Origin: Mycobacterium sp. Root265
Lineage (GTDB): Bacteria; Actinomycetota; Actinomycetes; Mycobacteriales; Mycobacteriaceae
Length of the DNA stretch: 64,000 nt
Direction: 5' to 3'
NCBI RefSeq assembly: GCF_001428895.1
Contig: NZ_LMJA01000030.1
Coordinates: forward strand, 523,644-587,643
Numbering within the stretch: position 1 is the stretch's first letter; every line of letters begins with the position of its first letter. Below, piece after piece: positions 55,184 to 64,000 of this stretch. The notes below the pieces were generated by a model, which was given only the letters and a program-made list of their open reading frames with translations, made no database searches and had not been told where the DNA came from. The translations under genes were made by a program, and so were the position numbers.

Positions 55184-55843
55184 ATGAGCCTGACAACGGA
55201 AATCAAGGCGCCCGGCGCACTGGGCACCGTTCACGACTATGGCGACCAGGCGCTGCTGCTCGAGTTCGACAGCACCGCGGATGTATTGGCCTGGACCGAC
55301 ACCCTGCAACGGGCCGGCCTGCCGGGCGTTCTCGATATCGTGCCTGCCTCCCGCACCGTGCTGGTGAAGCTCGACGGGCCGCGATATCTGGCGCCGACCC
55401 GGCAACGGCTCGGAAAACTGAGCCCGGAGCAGTCCATCGCCGAGGGCACGACGGCCGACGAGCCCGATGCGGTCATCGAGGTGACCTACGACGGTGCCGA
55501 CCTGGACGCCGTGGCGGAGCTCACCGGGCTGAGCACCGCCGAGGTGATCGCCGCCCACACCGGCACCCTGTGGCGGGTCGGATTCGGCGGCTTCGCACCG
55601 GGATTCGCGTATCTGGTCGGCGGCGATCCCCGCCTGCAGGTACCGCGGCGCGACGAACCGCGCACCCGGGTGCCGGCCGGATCGGTGGCCCTGGCCGGCG
55701 AGTTCAGCGGCGTCTACCCGCGCGAATCCCCCGGCGGCTGGCAGCTGATCGGCCGTACCGACGCCACGCTGTTCGACGTCACCCGGGAGAAACCCGCCCT
55801 GCTGACACCGGGTATGACCGTCGCGTTCCGGGAGGTCTCATGA
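55184..55843 (+). CDS. pxpB: 5-oxoprolinase subunit PxpB
   Basis: A 219-residue KipI/PxpB protein (formerly allophanate hydrolase subunit 1). Family motifs are [26 protein letters not shown] and [11 protein letters not shown]. With PxpA and PxpC it hydrolyses 5-oxoproline using ATP. A TAGCTT box six bases before the ATG would suit a leaderless start; there is no ribosome site. PxpC follows 61 bp downstream; PxpA is not seen here. It matches Rv0264c by position. Confidence 0.9.
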   Translation: MSLTTEIKAPGALGTVHDYGDQALLLEFDSTADVLAWTDTLQRAGLPGVLDIVPASRTVLVKLDGPRYLAPTRQRLGKLSPEQSIAEGTTADEPDAVIEVTYDGADLDAVAELTGLSTAEVIAAHTGTLWRVGFGGFAPGFAYLVGGDPRLQVPRRDEPRTRVPAGSVALAGEFSGVYPRESPGGWQLIGRTDATLFDVTREKPALLTPGMTVAFREVS

Positions 55844-55904
55844 GCGACGCTTGCGGAGCGAATCAACAATCGTCATGCGAGACCCGAGCCTGCGAGGAGA
55901 TCTC

Positions 55905-57376
<1,472 letters not shown>

Positions 57377-57565
57377 GCCGGCACCTCACAGGCAGGCGCC
57401 GTTGGTGGTGAGCGGAAGTTCACTGCCGGGTTATCGCGAGCAGCGACTGTGCAACATTGCCCTTCTAGCCTCTGACCTCATGCACAACGCGCACCGGCCC
57501 AGTGCGACACCGCCACGCAATCGCCAGGTAACACCGGAGAAACATGCACTGAATAGACAGGGCAA

Positions 57566-58714
57566 ATGACCGAACCTGATTGGGCGCCGCTCACCGGGTT
57601 CCGCGTCGCAGTGACCTCGGCCCGGCGGTCCGAGGAGCTGAGCGCGCTGCTCACCCGACGCGGCGCCGCGGTGACCAGCGCCGCCGCCATCACCATGGTC
57701 CCGCTGCCCGACGACGACGAACTGCGGACCAACACCGCGGCCCTGATCGCCGAACCCCCCGACATCGTCATCGCCACCACCGGCATCGGGCTACGCGGCT
57801 GGATCGCCGCCGCCGACGGCTGGGGGCTGGCCCACGAACTGACCGCGGCGCTGGGCAACGCCCGCATCGTCTCCCGCGGACCCAAGGCGACCGGCGCGCT
57901 GCGCGCCGCCGGACTGCCCGAGGAGTGGTCCCCGGAGTCGGAGTCCTCCCGCGAGCTGCTGCACTACCTGTTGGAGGGCGGCATCGTGGGGATGCGGGTC
58001 GCCGTCCAGTTGCACGGCACCAATGACGACTGGGACCCGTTCCCGGAGTTCCTCGACGAGCTGCGCGCCGCCGGCGCCGATGTGGTGCCGATCCGGGTGT
58101 ACCGGTGGAATCCGGCGCCCCGCAACGGCCCGTTCGACCAGCTGGTCCTCGGTATCGCCGAACAGCGGTTCGACGCGGTCAGCTTCACCTCCGCGCCTGC
58201 CGTGGCGGCGCTGCTGCTGCGCGCCCGCGACCTCGATGTCGAACCCGCCGTCCTGGAAGCGCTCCGCACGAACGTGCACGCGATGTGCGTCGGACCGATC
58301 ACCGCCCGCCCGCTGGTGCGCCTCGGCGTGCCGACCTCGGCGCCGGAGCGGATGCGCCTGGGCGCGCTGGCCCGCCACATCACCGATGAGCTGCCGCTGC
58401 TGCAGTCCCGCCGGATGCGGGTCGCCGGGCACCTGCTGGAGATCCGCGGCACCTGCGTGTTGGTCGACGAGGTGGTCAAGGAGCTGCCGCCGGCCGGGAT
58501 GGCAACCATCCGGGCGCTGGCCCACCGTCCGGGCGCGGTGGTGTCGCGCTCCGATCTGCTGAGCGCACTGCCGGGCAGCGGCACCGACACCCACGCCGTC
58601 GAGACCGCCGTGCTGCGCCTGCGAACAGCGTTGGGCGACAAGAACATCGTGTCGACCGTCGTCAAACGCGGGTACCGGCTGGCCGTCGACGAGTTCCCGG
58701 CAGGTGCGGCATGA
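57566..58714 (+). CDS. uroporphyrinogen-III synthase fused to winged-helix DNA-binding domain
   Basis: A 382-residue fusion. Residues 1-265 or so are a HemD/uroporphyrinogen-III-synthase fold (FRVAVTSARRSEELSALLTR, then FDAVSFTSAPAVAALL); the last 95 are an OmpR/PhoB-type winged helix (RPGAVVSRSDLLSALPGSGT, TVVKRGYRL). M. tuberculosis Rv0260c has the same structure. A tetrapyrrole-sensing regulator of nitrite/siroheme genes is an attractive idea. Its stop overlaps the chelatase start by 4 bp. Confidence 0.9.
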   Translation: MTEPDWAPLTGFRVAVTSARRSEELSALLTRRGAAVTSAAAITMVPLPDDDELRTNTAALIAEPPDIVIATTGIGLRGWIAAADGWGLAHELTAALGNARIVSRGPKATGALRAAGLPEEWSPESESSRELLHYLLEGGIVGMRVAVQLHGTNDDWDPFPEFLDELRAAGADVVPIRVYRWNPAPRNGPFDQLVLGIAEQRFDAVSFTSAPAVAALLLRARDLDVEPAVLEALRTNVHAMCVGPITARPLVRLGVPTSAPERMRLGALARHITDELPLLQSRRMRVAGHLLEIRGTCVLVDEVVKELPPAGMATIRALAHRPGAVVSRSDLLSALPGSGTDTHAVETAVLRLRTALGDKNIVSTVVKRGYRLAVDEFPAGAA

Positions 58715-59421
58715 ACCGGGACACCGCCGCCGTGCTGGTGGCGCACGGCACCCGCAAACCGGGCGGCGTCGCCATGGTCGAGGATCTCGCGCGGCGCGTC
58801 GGCGATGTGCTCGACCGTGAGGTGCATGTCGCGTTCGTCGACGTGCTCGGCCCGACCCCGACCGAGGTGCTCGACCGTCTTCCCCAGCACCGGCCCGCGG
58901 TCCTGGTACCCGCGTTCCTGGCCGGGGGCTATCACGTCCGCGTCGACGTCCCCGCCCATGTGGAGACCAGTACCCATCCGCAGGTCCTGGTGACCAGGCC
59001 GCTGGGCCCGTGCGCGGGGACCGTTCGGGTTCTCGCCGACCGGCTTTTCGAATCCGGATGGCGCCCTGGTGATTCCGTCATCCTGGCCGCGGCCGGGACC
59101 TCGGATCGCAGCGCACAGTCCGACCTGCGGCAGACCGCGGCGATGCTCTCCGCGCTCATCGGCGACCGGGTCGAACTCGGCTACGCCGCCACCGGTGCCC
59201 CGACGGTCGCCGACGCGGTCGCTGCCGCGCGCGCCCGCAGCGGCGGCGGGAAAATATGCGTGGCGTCCTACCTGCTGGCCGACGGACTGTTCCAGGACCG
59301 GCTGCGCGCATCCGGTGCCGACATCGTCAGCGAGCCGCTGGGCATCCACCCGGGCATGATCCGGCTGATCGCGAGCCGGTTCCGGCGCGCGCATGCCGCG
59401 CACCTGCCCCTGGCCGCCTGA
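58711..59421 (+). CDS. CbiX/SirB-type sirohydrochlorin chelatase
   Basis: A 236-residue two-domain CbiX-type chelatase: AVLVAHGTRKPGG at the N-terminus with the metal-site His, then LVPAFLAGGYHVRVDVPAH with two more histidines. It inserts metal (Fe) into sirohydrochlorin, making the siroheme required by the NirB nitrite reductase encoded nearby. It overlaps the HemD fusion by 4 bp (ATGA) and corresponds to Rv0259c. Confidence 0.9.
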   Translation: MNRDTAAVLVAHGTRKPGGVAMVEDLARRVGDVLDREVHVAFVDVLGPTPTEVLDRLPQHRPAVLVPAFLAGGYHVRVDVPAHVETSTHPQVLVTRPLGPCAGTVRVLADRLFESGWRPGDSVILAAAGTSDRSAQSDLRQTAAMLSALIGDRVELGYAATGAPTVADAVAAARARSGGGKICVASYLLADGLFQDRLRASGADIVSEPLGIHPGMIRLIASRFRRAHAAHLPLAA

Positions 59422-59458
59422 GCTGAGCTGGCGATTCGGGGACGCCATGTTCCTCGGC

Positions 59459-59464
59459 TAATAT
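59459..59464 (+). promoter_or_regulatory. -10 promoter box of a leaderless wHTH gene
   Basis: A consensus TAATAT lies seven bases before the ATG of the next small gene, the pattern of leaderless mycobacterial transcription. No ribosome site is found before that ATG, which supports the same reading. Confidence 0.6.
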
Positions 59465-59471
59465 CGCACAA

Positions 59472-59735
59472 ATGGTTTCGCAGGGGGGAGGTGAGCAGTT
59501 GCGTGCGCAGCTGCTCACGATATTGCAGGATGCCGACCGCCCGATGACGACCGCGGAACTGCGTGACCACCTGCACACGCATTACGCTTCACGAGTGGTG
59601 ATCGAGACCGTCTACCGCAATCTCACCGTGCTGCAGCGCCGCGACGAGGTGGAGCGGCGCCCGGGTGCCGGCCGCGACGCGTGCTGGGGCCCGACGGAGG
59701 CTACCCAGCGATCTGCACGTAACCGTCCGGCGTGA
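59472..59735 (+). CDS. small winged-helix DNA-binding protein
   Basis: An 87-residue protein with a winged-helix region (DRPMTTAELRDHLHTHYASR, then ETVYRNLTVLQRRDEVER) similar to the Fur/BlaI helix-turn-helix but without metal-binding residues. Its C-terminus overlaps the convergent nirD by 35 bp. Expression appears leaderless (box at 59459). Role unknown; a link to nitrite assimilation by location is possible. Confidence 0.75.
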   Translation: MVSQGGGEQLRAQLLTILQDADRPMTTAELRDHLHTHYASRVVIETVYRNLTVLQRRDEVERRPGAGRDACWGPTEATQRSARNRPA

Positions 59736-60072
59736 CGCGGGTGCGGTAAACCTGTACCGAGATCTCCGGATCATCCAGGCAGACACCGTCATCGAGCGCA
59801 AATGCCTGCTTCTTGATCGGCGACTGCACGCAGGCGCGGCCGGCGCGGTCCCCGACGATGCCCCGGGACATCACGGCAGCACCGGAGAACGGGTCGATAT
59901 TGCTCACCGCGTGCAGTGCACCGTCATCGAGACGGAACAGCGCAACCTGCACACCGCCGGGTAACAGCACCGCGACACCGCGGCACGGCAGCAGCCGGTC
60001 ATACGCACACGCCGAGGTCCACTCCGAATTCCCCTGGGCGTCCATCTCTTTGCGATCGTCGAGCAAGGTCAT
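59701..60072 (-). CDS. nirD: nitrite reductase small subunit NirD
   Basis: A 123-residue Rieske-fold protein from ATG 60072, overlapping the nirB stop by 4 bp (ATGA). Motifs include WTSACAYDRLLPCRGVAVLL and ISVQVYRTRVTPDGYVQI. It is the small subunit of assimilatory NADH-nitrite reductase and matches Rv0253. The frame beyond 60072 lies inside nirB. Confidence 0.92.
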   Translation of the reverse strand: MTLLDDRKEMDAQGNSEWTSACAYDRLLPCRGVAVLLPGGVQVALFRLDDGALHAVSNIDPFSGAAVMSRGIVGDRAGRACVQSPIKKQAFALDDGVCLDDPEISVQVYRTRVTPDGYVQIAG

Positions 60073-62630
60073 GAGGCCTCCTGTGCTGGCATCTTCGGCA
60101 TCCCGATCGGCACCTTGCGGCCGAACGACTCGGTGAACTCGATGGTCGGGTCCACGATGTCGGGGGCGTTGACGAACGAGACGAAACGCGACAGCTTCTC
60201 CGGGTCGTCCAGCACGCCCTTCCATTCGCAGGCGTAGCCGTCGACATGGCGGGCCACCGCGGCCTCGAATTCCTCAGCAAGACCCAGTGAATCGTTGCAG
60301 ACCACGTCGCGCAGATGGTCCAGACCGCCGTCGAGGGCGTCCAGCCATGGCGCGGTGCGCTGCAGGCGGTCCGCGGTGCGGATGTAGAACATCAGGTAAC
60401 GATCGATATAGCGGATCAGCGTCTCGTCATCGAGATCGCCGGCGAGCAGCTGGGCGTGCTTGGGGGTCATCCCGCCGTTGCCGGAAACGTAGAGATTCCA
60501 CCCGGTTTCGGTGGCGATGACACCGACGTCCTTGCCGCGGGCCTCCGCGCATTCGCGTGCGCAGCCCGAGACACCCATCTTGATCTTGTGTGGCGCACGC
60601 AGACCCCGGTAGCGCAGCTCCAGGTTGATCGCCATCTGCACCGAATCTTGCTGACCGTAGCGGCACCAGTCGCTGCCCACGCAACTCTTGACGGTGCGCA
60701 GCGACTTACCGTAGGCCTGACCGGATTCCATGCCGCCTTCGACCAGCCTGCGCCAGATCTCGGGCAGCTGGTCGACGCGGGCGCCGAACATGTCGATGCG
60801 CTGGCCGCCGGTGATCTTGGTGTACAGGTCGAAATCCCGTGCGATCTCCCCGATCAGGATCAGCTGCTCGGGGGTGATGTCACCGCCGGGTACCCGCGGC
60901 ACCACCGAGTAGCTGCCGTTCTTCTGGATGTTGGCCAGGAAGTGGTCGTTGGAGTCCTGCAGAGAGGCCTGCTCGCCGCCGAGCACATGGTCCGAACTCG
61001 TCGAGGCCAGGATCGACGCGACGGTGGGTTTGCAGATATCGCAGCCCTTTCCGGTGCCGAACTTCTCGATCAGACCGGAGAAGGTACGGATCTCGGTGGC
61101 GCTGATAATCTCGAACATTTCGGCGCGCGACTGACTGAAATGCTCGCACAGGGACTTGGACTGCTCGACGCCCTCGGCCTCCAGCAACTGCTTGAGCAGC
61201 GGGACACACGATCCGCAGGAGGTGCCGGCCAACGTGCACTTCTTCAGACCCGGCACATCGGTGCAGCCACCGCAGATGGCTTCCTTCAGATCGCCTTTGG
61301 TGACGTTGTTGCACGAACAGATCTGCGCGATGTCGGGCAGGGCGCCGACGCCCAGCGCGCTGGCTCCCTCGCCGTTGCCGGCCGGTGCGATGAGTGAGAG
61401 CGGATCGCCGGGCAGCTCACTGGCCACCATCGGCCGCAGCACACCGTAGGCCGACGCGTCACCGACCAGGATGCCGCCCAGCAGCGTCTTGGCGTCGTCG
61501 GAGAGCACCAGTTTGGCGTAGGTCTGCTTGACCGGATCGTTGACGACGACGTCCAGGCTGTTGGGCGTATGCCCTTTGGCATCACCGAAACTGGCCACGT
61601 CCACACCGAGTAGTTTGAGTTTGGTGGACATGTCGGCCTCGGGGAACTCGGCCGCACCGCCGAGCAGCCGGTCGGCGACCACTTCGGCGCTGGTGTAACC
61701 CGGGCCCACCAGCCCGTAGCAGCGGCCCTCGATGGCGGCCACCTCACCGACCGCGTAGATGTTGGGATCGCTGGTGACACAGGATAGATCGGTCATCACG
61801 CCGCCGCGCTGGGCCAGCTCCAGGCCGACCTCGCGGGCCAGCTCGTCGCGTGGGCGCACACCGGCGGCGAAGATGACGACACCGGCCTCGATGGTGCTGC
61901 CGTCGTTGAGCGTCACCCGCACCGCGTCATTGGACTGGGATTTGCGCAGCGGCTGGTTCTTCTGGGCGGGCTGGATGCTCTCGGTGCTCACGCCGGTGTG
62001 CACCTCGATGCCCAGGCCCCGGATCATCCGGGTCAGCACGGCGCCACCGGCCTCGTCGAGCTGGGCGGCCATCAGATGCGGCGACATCTCCAGCACGTGG
62101 GTGTCCAAGCCGAAACCACGCAACGCGTTCGCGGCTTCCAGACCGAGCAGCCCACCACCGATGACCACGCCGACCGGCGTCTTCGTCTTGGCCGCGGCCA
62201 GCGCGCCGTCCCGGATGGCGTCCAGGTCATCCAGCGTGCGGTAGACGTGGCACTGCGGCAGATCGCGCCCGGGTACCGGCGGCACGAACGCGTAGGAGCC
62301 GGTGGCCAGCACCAGGGCGTCGTAATCCAGGGACCGGCCGTCTGCCAACGTGACGGTCTTGGCGGCCCGGTCGATGCCCCGGGCCGCCAAGCCCAGATGC
62401 AGGACGACACCGTTGTCGCCTGCATAGTCATTGCCGGGCAGGGCCAGCTGAGAACGGTCCCAGTGCTCGGTGTAGCCGGTCAGGCCGACACGGTCATAGG
62501 CCGCGTCGGTTTCCTCGGAGAGCACGGTGACCCGCCAGGCGCGGTCGGTGTCGCGGGCCCGCAGCGCCTCGACGAAGCGGTGTCCGACCATGCCGTGTCC
62601 GACCACGACCACATGCTTGGCTGATTGCAT
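60069..62630 (-). CDS. nirB: assimilatory nitrite reductase large subunit NirB
   Basis: An 853-residue enzyme: an N-terminal FAD/NAD domain (VVVGHGMVGHRFVEALR), a BFD-type [2Fe-2S] region (CSCNNVTKGDLKEAICGGC, then GTSCGSCVPLL), a ferredoxin-like nitrite/sulfite-reductase domain, and the siroheme/[4Fe-4S] site with CVGSDWCRYG and SGCARECAEARG. It reduces nitrite to ammonia with NADH. A TACCGT box six bases upstream of the ATG is a candidate leaderless promoter. NirD is coupled downstream. Matches Rv0252. Confidence 0.95.
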   Translation of the reverse strand: MQSAKHVVVVGHGMVGHRFVEALRARDTDRAWRVTVLSEETDAAYDRVGLTGYTEHWDRSQLALPGNDYAGDNGVVLHLGLAARGIDRAAKTVTLADGRSLDYDALVLATGSYAFVPPVPGRDLPQCHVYRTLDDLDAIRDGALAAAKTKTPVGVVIGGGLLGLEAANALRGFGLDTHVLEMSPHLMAAQLDEAGGAVLTRMIRGLGIEVHTGVSTESIQPAQKNQPLRKSQSNDAVRVTLNDGSTIEAGVVIFAAGVRPRDELAREVGLELAQRGGVMTDLSCVTSDPNIYAVGEVAAIEGRCYGLVGPGYTSAEVVADRLLGGAAEFPEADMSTKLKLLGVDVASFGDAKGHTPNSLDVVVNDPVKQTYAKLVLSDDAKTLLGGILVGDASAYGVLRPMVASELPGDPLSLIAPAGNGEGASALGVGALPDIAQICSCNNVTKGDLKEAICGGCTDVPGLKKCTLAGTSCGSCVPLLKQLLEAEGVEQSKSLCEHFSQSRAEMFEIISATEIRTFSGLIEKFGTGKGCDICKPTVASILASTSSDHVLGGEQASLQDSNDHFLANIQKNGSYSVVPRVPGGDITPEQLILIGEIARDFDLYTKITGGQRIDMFGARVDQLPEIWRRLVEGGMESGQAYGKSLRTVKSCVGSDWCRYGQQDSVQMAINLELRYRGLRAPHKIKMGVSGCARECAEARGKDVGVIATETGWNLYVSGNGGMTPKHAQLLAGDLDDETLIRYIDRYLMFYIRTADRLQRTAPWLDALDGGLDHLRDVVCNDSLGLAEEFEAAVARHVDGYACEWKGVLDDPEKLSRFVSFVNAPDIVDPTIEFTESFGRKVPIGMPKMPAQEAS

Positions 62631-62780
62631 ACCGCGACGGTAGGGAGTCGATATTGCCGCAATGTCGCCTCGTGTGAATCGGCCGTCACGGTGTTCTCAC
62701 ATCGGGCATCGGGCGAGTGTGAGTGCGTCCCTCCCGGACCAACCGTCAGGTCTGTCGGTGTGCCGGCGGACACTGCCGGC

Positions 62781-63617
62781 ATGCGGGATCCGTTCATCGG
62801 TAGCGAGGCATTGGCCGATGGCCGCCTGACGCGGCACGAATTGCGGACCCGTTTCGTCGCCGTGCACCAGGACGTCTACGTGCAACGAGGCACCCGTCCG
62901 ACCGCTGTACTGCGCGCGAAAGCCGCCTGGCTGCGGTCCCGCCGTCATGGGGTGCTGGCCGGTTACTCGGCCGCCGCGCTGCACGGTGCCCGCTACATCG
63001 ATCCAGGCCTACCCGCGCACATCATCGACACCAATCGACGTCCGACCCGAGGGATCACGGCCTGGGCCGATGCCATCGATCAGGACGACATCTGCGCGGT
63101 CGGCGACATGCGACTCACCGATCCGGCCCGAACGGCGATCGACCTGGCCCGTCGAATCAACGAAGACGACGCGATCGTGATCATCGATGCACTCGCCCGG
63201 GCAGCGCGACTGAAGACGACCGACATCGCGTTGGCCGCCGATCGCTTCGAGGGCTGGAAGGGCATCGTGCAAGCCCGCAAGACCATCGCCTTGGTGGACC
63301 CGGGGTCGGAATCCCCGCAGGAAACCCGGCTGCGACTGCTGATCGTGAGAGAAGGATTCCCGCCGCCCGGTACGCAGCATCCGATCTTCAACGAATACGG
63401 GGTACTGATCGGGGAGGCCGACATGGCCTGGCCGGAACTCAAGATCGCGGTCGAGTATGAGGGCCGGCACCACACCGATCCCGACCAGCTGCGCAAGGAC
63501 ATCGCGCGGATGGACGAGATGATGGAGATGGGCTGGATCGTGATCAGGGTGACGGCGCGCGATACACCCGCCGTCACGTTGCGAAAGATACGCCGGGCGT
63601 GGGCCTTACGTTCGTAA
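62781..63617 (+). CDS. DUF559 endonuclease-like protein
   Basis: A 278-residue protein from ATG 62781. The N-terminal half resembles an AbiEi-like winged-helix/antitoxin domain (GYSAAALHGAR), and the C-terminal part is a DUF559/Vsr-like PD-(D/E)XK nuclease fold (GEADMAWPELKIAVEYEGRH). Common in actinobacteria, often as orphan genes; the function is unknown. The stop codon lies within a large inverted repeat (63609-63664). No partner toxin is visible in the window. Confidence 0.82.
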   Translation: MRDPFIGSEALADGRLTRHELRTRFVAVHQDVYVQRGTRPTAVLRAKAAWLRSRRHGVLAGYSAAALHGARYIDPGLPAHIIDTNRRPTRGITAWADAIDQDDICAVGDMRLTDPARTAIDLARRINEDDAIVIIDALARAARLKTTDIALAADRFEGWKGIVQARKTIALVDPGSESPQETRLRLLIVREGFPPPGTQHPIFNEYGVLIGEADMAWPELKIAVEYEGRHHTDPDQLRKDIARMDEMMEMGWIVIRVTARDTPAVTLRKIRRAWALRS

Positions 63618-63664
63618 CGCCATGGCGGTCCAAGACCGGAAATTCCGCCGTGACGTTACGAACG
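63609..63664. terminator. large inverted repeat between convergent genes
   Basis: Two 20-base arms (63609-63628 and 63645-63664) pair at 18 positions around a 16-base loop; the outer 11 bp (CGTTCGTAACG) are perfect. The DUF559 stop codon lies in the left arm, and the convergent PEP-mutase gene stop is 14 bp away. It can act as a bidirectional terminator; it could alternatively be a member of a dispersed palindromic repeat family. Confidence 0.7.
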
Positions 63665-63678
63665 ACCCCCATGCGGCG

Positions 63679-64000
63679 TCATTTCCAGGGCGCCACCAAT
63701 TCGTTGATCCGTTCGGTCAGGGTGAACTGCAGGAACGGCCCGAAGCTGATCCGGCCGACGCCGAGCGGGCCGAAACGCGCCGGGTCGTCCTGGCCCGGCA
63801 GCGCGATCGCGTTGATCGGCAGCGGCAGCTCCTCGACGAGCCTGCGGTAGGTGTCGTCATCGTGGCGGCCCACCGGGTAGAGGCTGTCCGCGCCCGCGTC
63901 GGCGGCCAGCTTCAGCTTGCGCACCGCGCGCTCGAAACGGTCGGACTCGTCGCCGACCTCGCGCAGGAAGAGGTCGGTGCGGGCGTTGATGACCACATGC
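63679..64000 (-). CDS. isocitrate lyase/PEP mutase family protein, partial
   Basis: The 3' part of a gene that continues past the right edge of the window. The visible protein has VINARTDLFLRE with the conserved metal-site region, then LKLAADAGADSLYPVG and LPINAIALPG, typical of the PEP mutase/isocitrate lyase superfamily. Members form or break C-C or C-P bonds beside a carboxylate. Substrate undetermined. Confidence 0.85.
   Translation of the reverse strand, partial: HVVINARTDLFLREVGDESDRFERAVRKLKLAADAGADSLYPVGRHDDDTYRRLVEELPLPINAIALPGQDDPARFGPLGVGRISFGPFLQFTLTERINELVAPWK

Noticed and set aside
57964-59448. 494-codon minus-strand frame
   Set aside because: Antisense to the HemD fusion and chelatase genes; no motif support.

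Overview
The window looks like a chromosomal segment of a fast-growing mycobacterium (Mycolicibacterium-like). Coding GC is high and long antisense shadow frames are common. It carries a WhiB regulator, an F420/Ddn-type oxidoreductase, an MmpL remnant, a DUF7373-like lipoprotein and an aac(2')-I gene. The order substrate-binding lipoprotein / pxpB / pxpC / aac(2') / hemD-wHTH / sirohydrochlorin chelatase / nirD-nirB is, from memory, that of M. tuberculosis Rv0265c-Rv0252, apparently without narK3 and PPE2. No tRNA, rRNA or CRISPR array was found.

Layout. 0.1-6.4 kb: minus-strand 2-oxoacid dehydrogenase operon (PucR regulator, then E3, E1alpha, E1beta, E2, then a WhiB protein). 6.5-11.6 kb: mosaic of GNAT, carboxylesterase, MarR, SDR and a truncated quinone oxidoreductase, with two copies (A, B) of a 126-bp degenerate repeat. 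11.6-22.2 kb: long minus-strand run joining a formate-dehydrogenase-like molybdoenzyme, a bicupin oxalate decarboxylase, hydrolase, oxidoreductases, DUF4331 and a fused cytochrome-b/Mo-pterin membrane protein; an oxalate to formate to CO2 route is plausible. 22.3-28.5 kb: DUF488, a giant LuxR (LAL) regulator, a 5'-truncated MmpL, repeat copy C and about 1.1 kb of degenerate sequence.

28.5-36.2 kb: an accessory island of less GC-biased sequence. Its core is a translationally coupled three-gene operon, SIR2-like effector / small protein / Rad50-SMC-like ATPase with a zinc hook. This matches the architecture of Lamassu-family (DdmABC-like) anti-phage defence with a Sir2-type LmuA. Beside it lies an overlapping pair of unknown function, a membrane-anchored pentapeptide-repeat protein and a lipoprotein.

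36.9-53.4 kb: catabolic and stress genes. These are a BVMO plus alcohol dehydrogenase, a class A flavin monooxygenase, an ohrR/ohr pair with a palindromic operator, a four-gene agmatine/putrescine operon divergent from a TetR gene with a perfect operator, and an organosulfur operon (flavin monooxygenase, SsuABC-like transporter, a 31-residue membrane peptide and a YeiH-type exporter).

53.5-64.0 kb: conserved mycobacterial block (substrate-binding lipoprotein, queuosine-precursor transporter, 5-oxoprolinase subunits, aminoglycoside acetyltransferase, siroheme genes, assimilatory nitrite reductase), then a DUF559 protein whose stop codon lies in a large inverted repeat, and a partial PEP mutase/isocitrate lyase family gene at the right edge.
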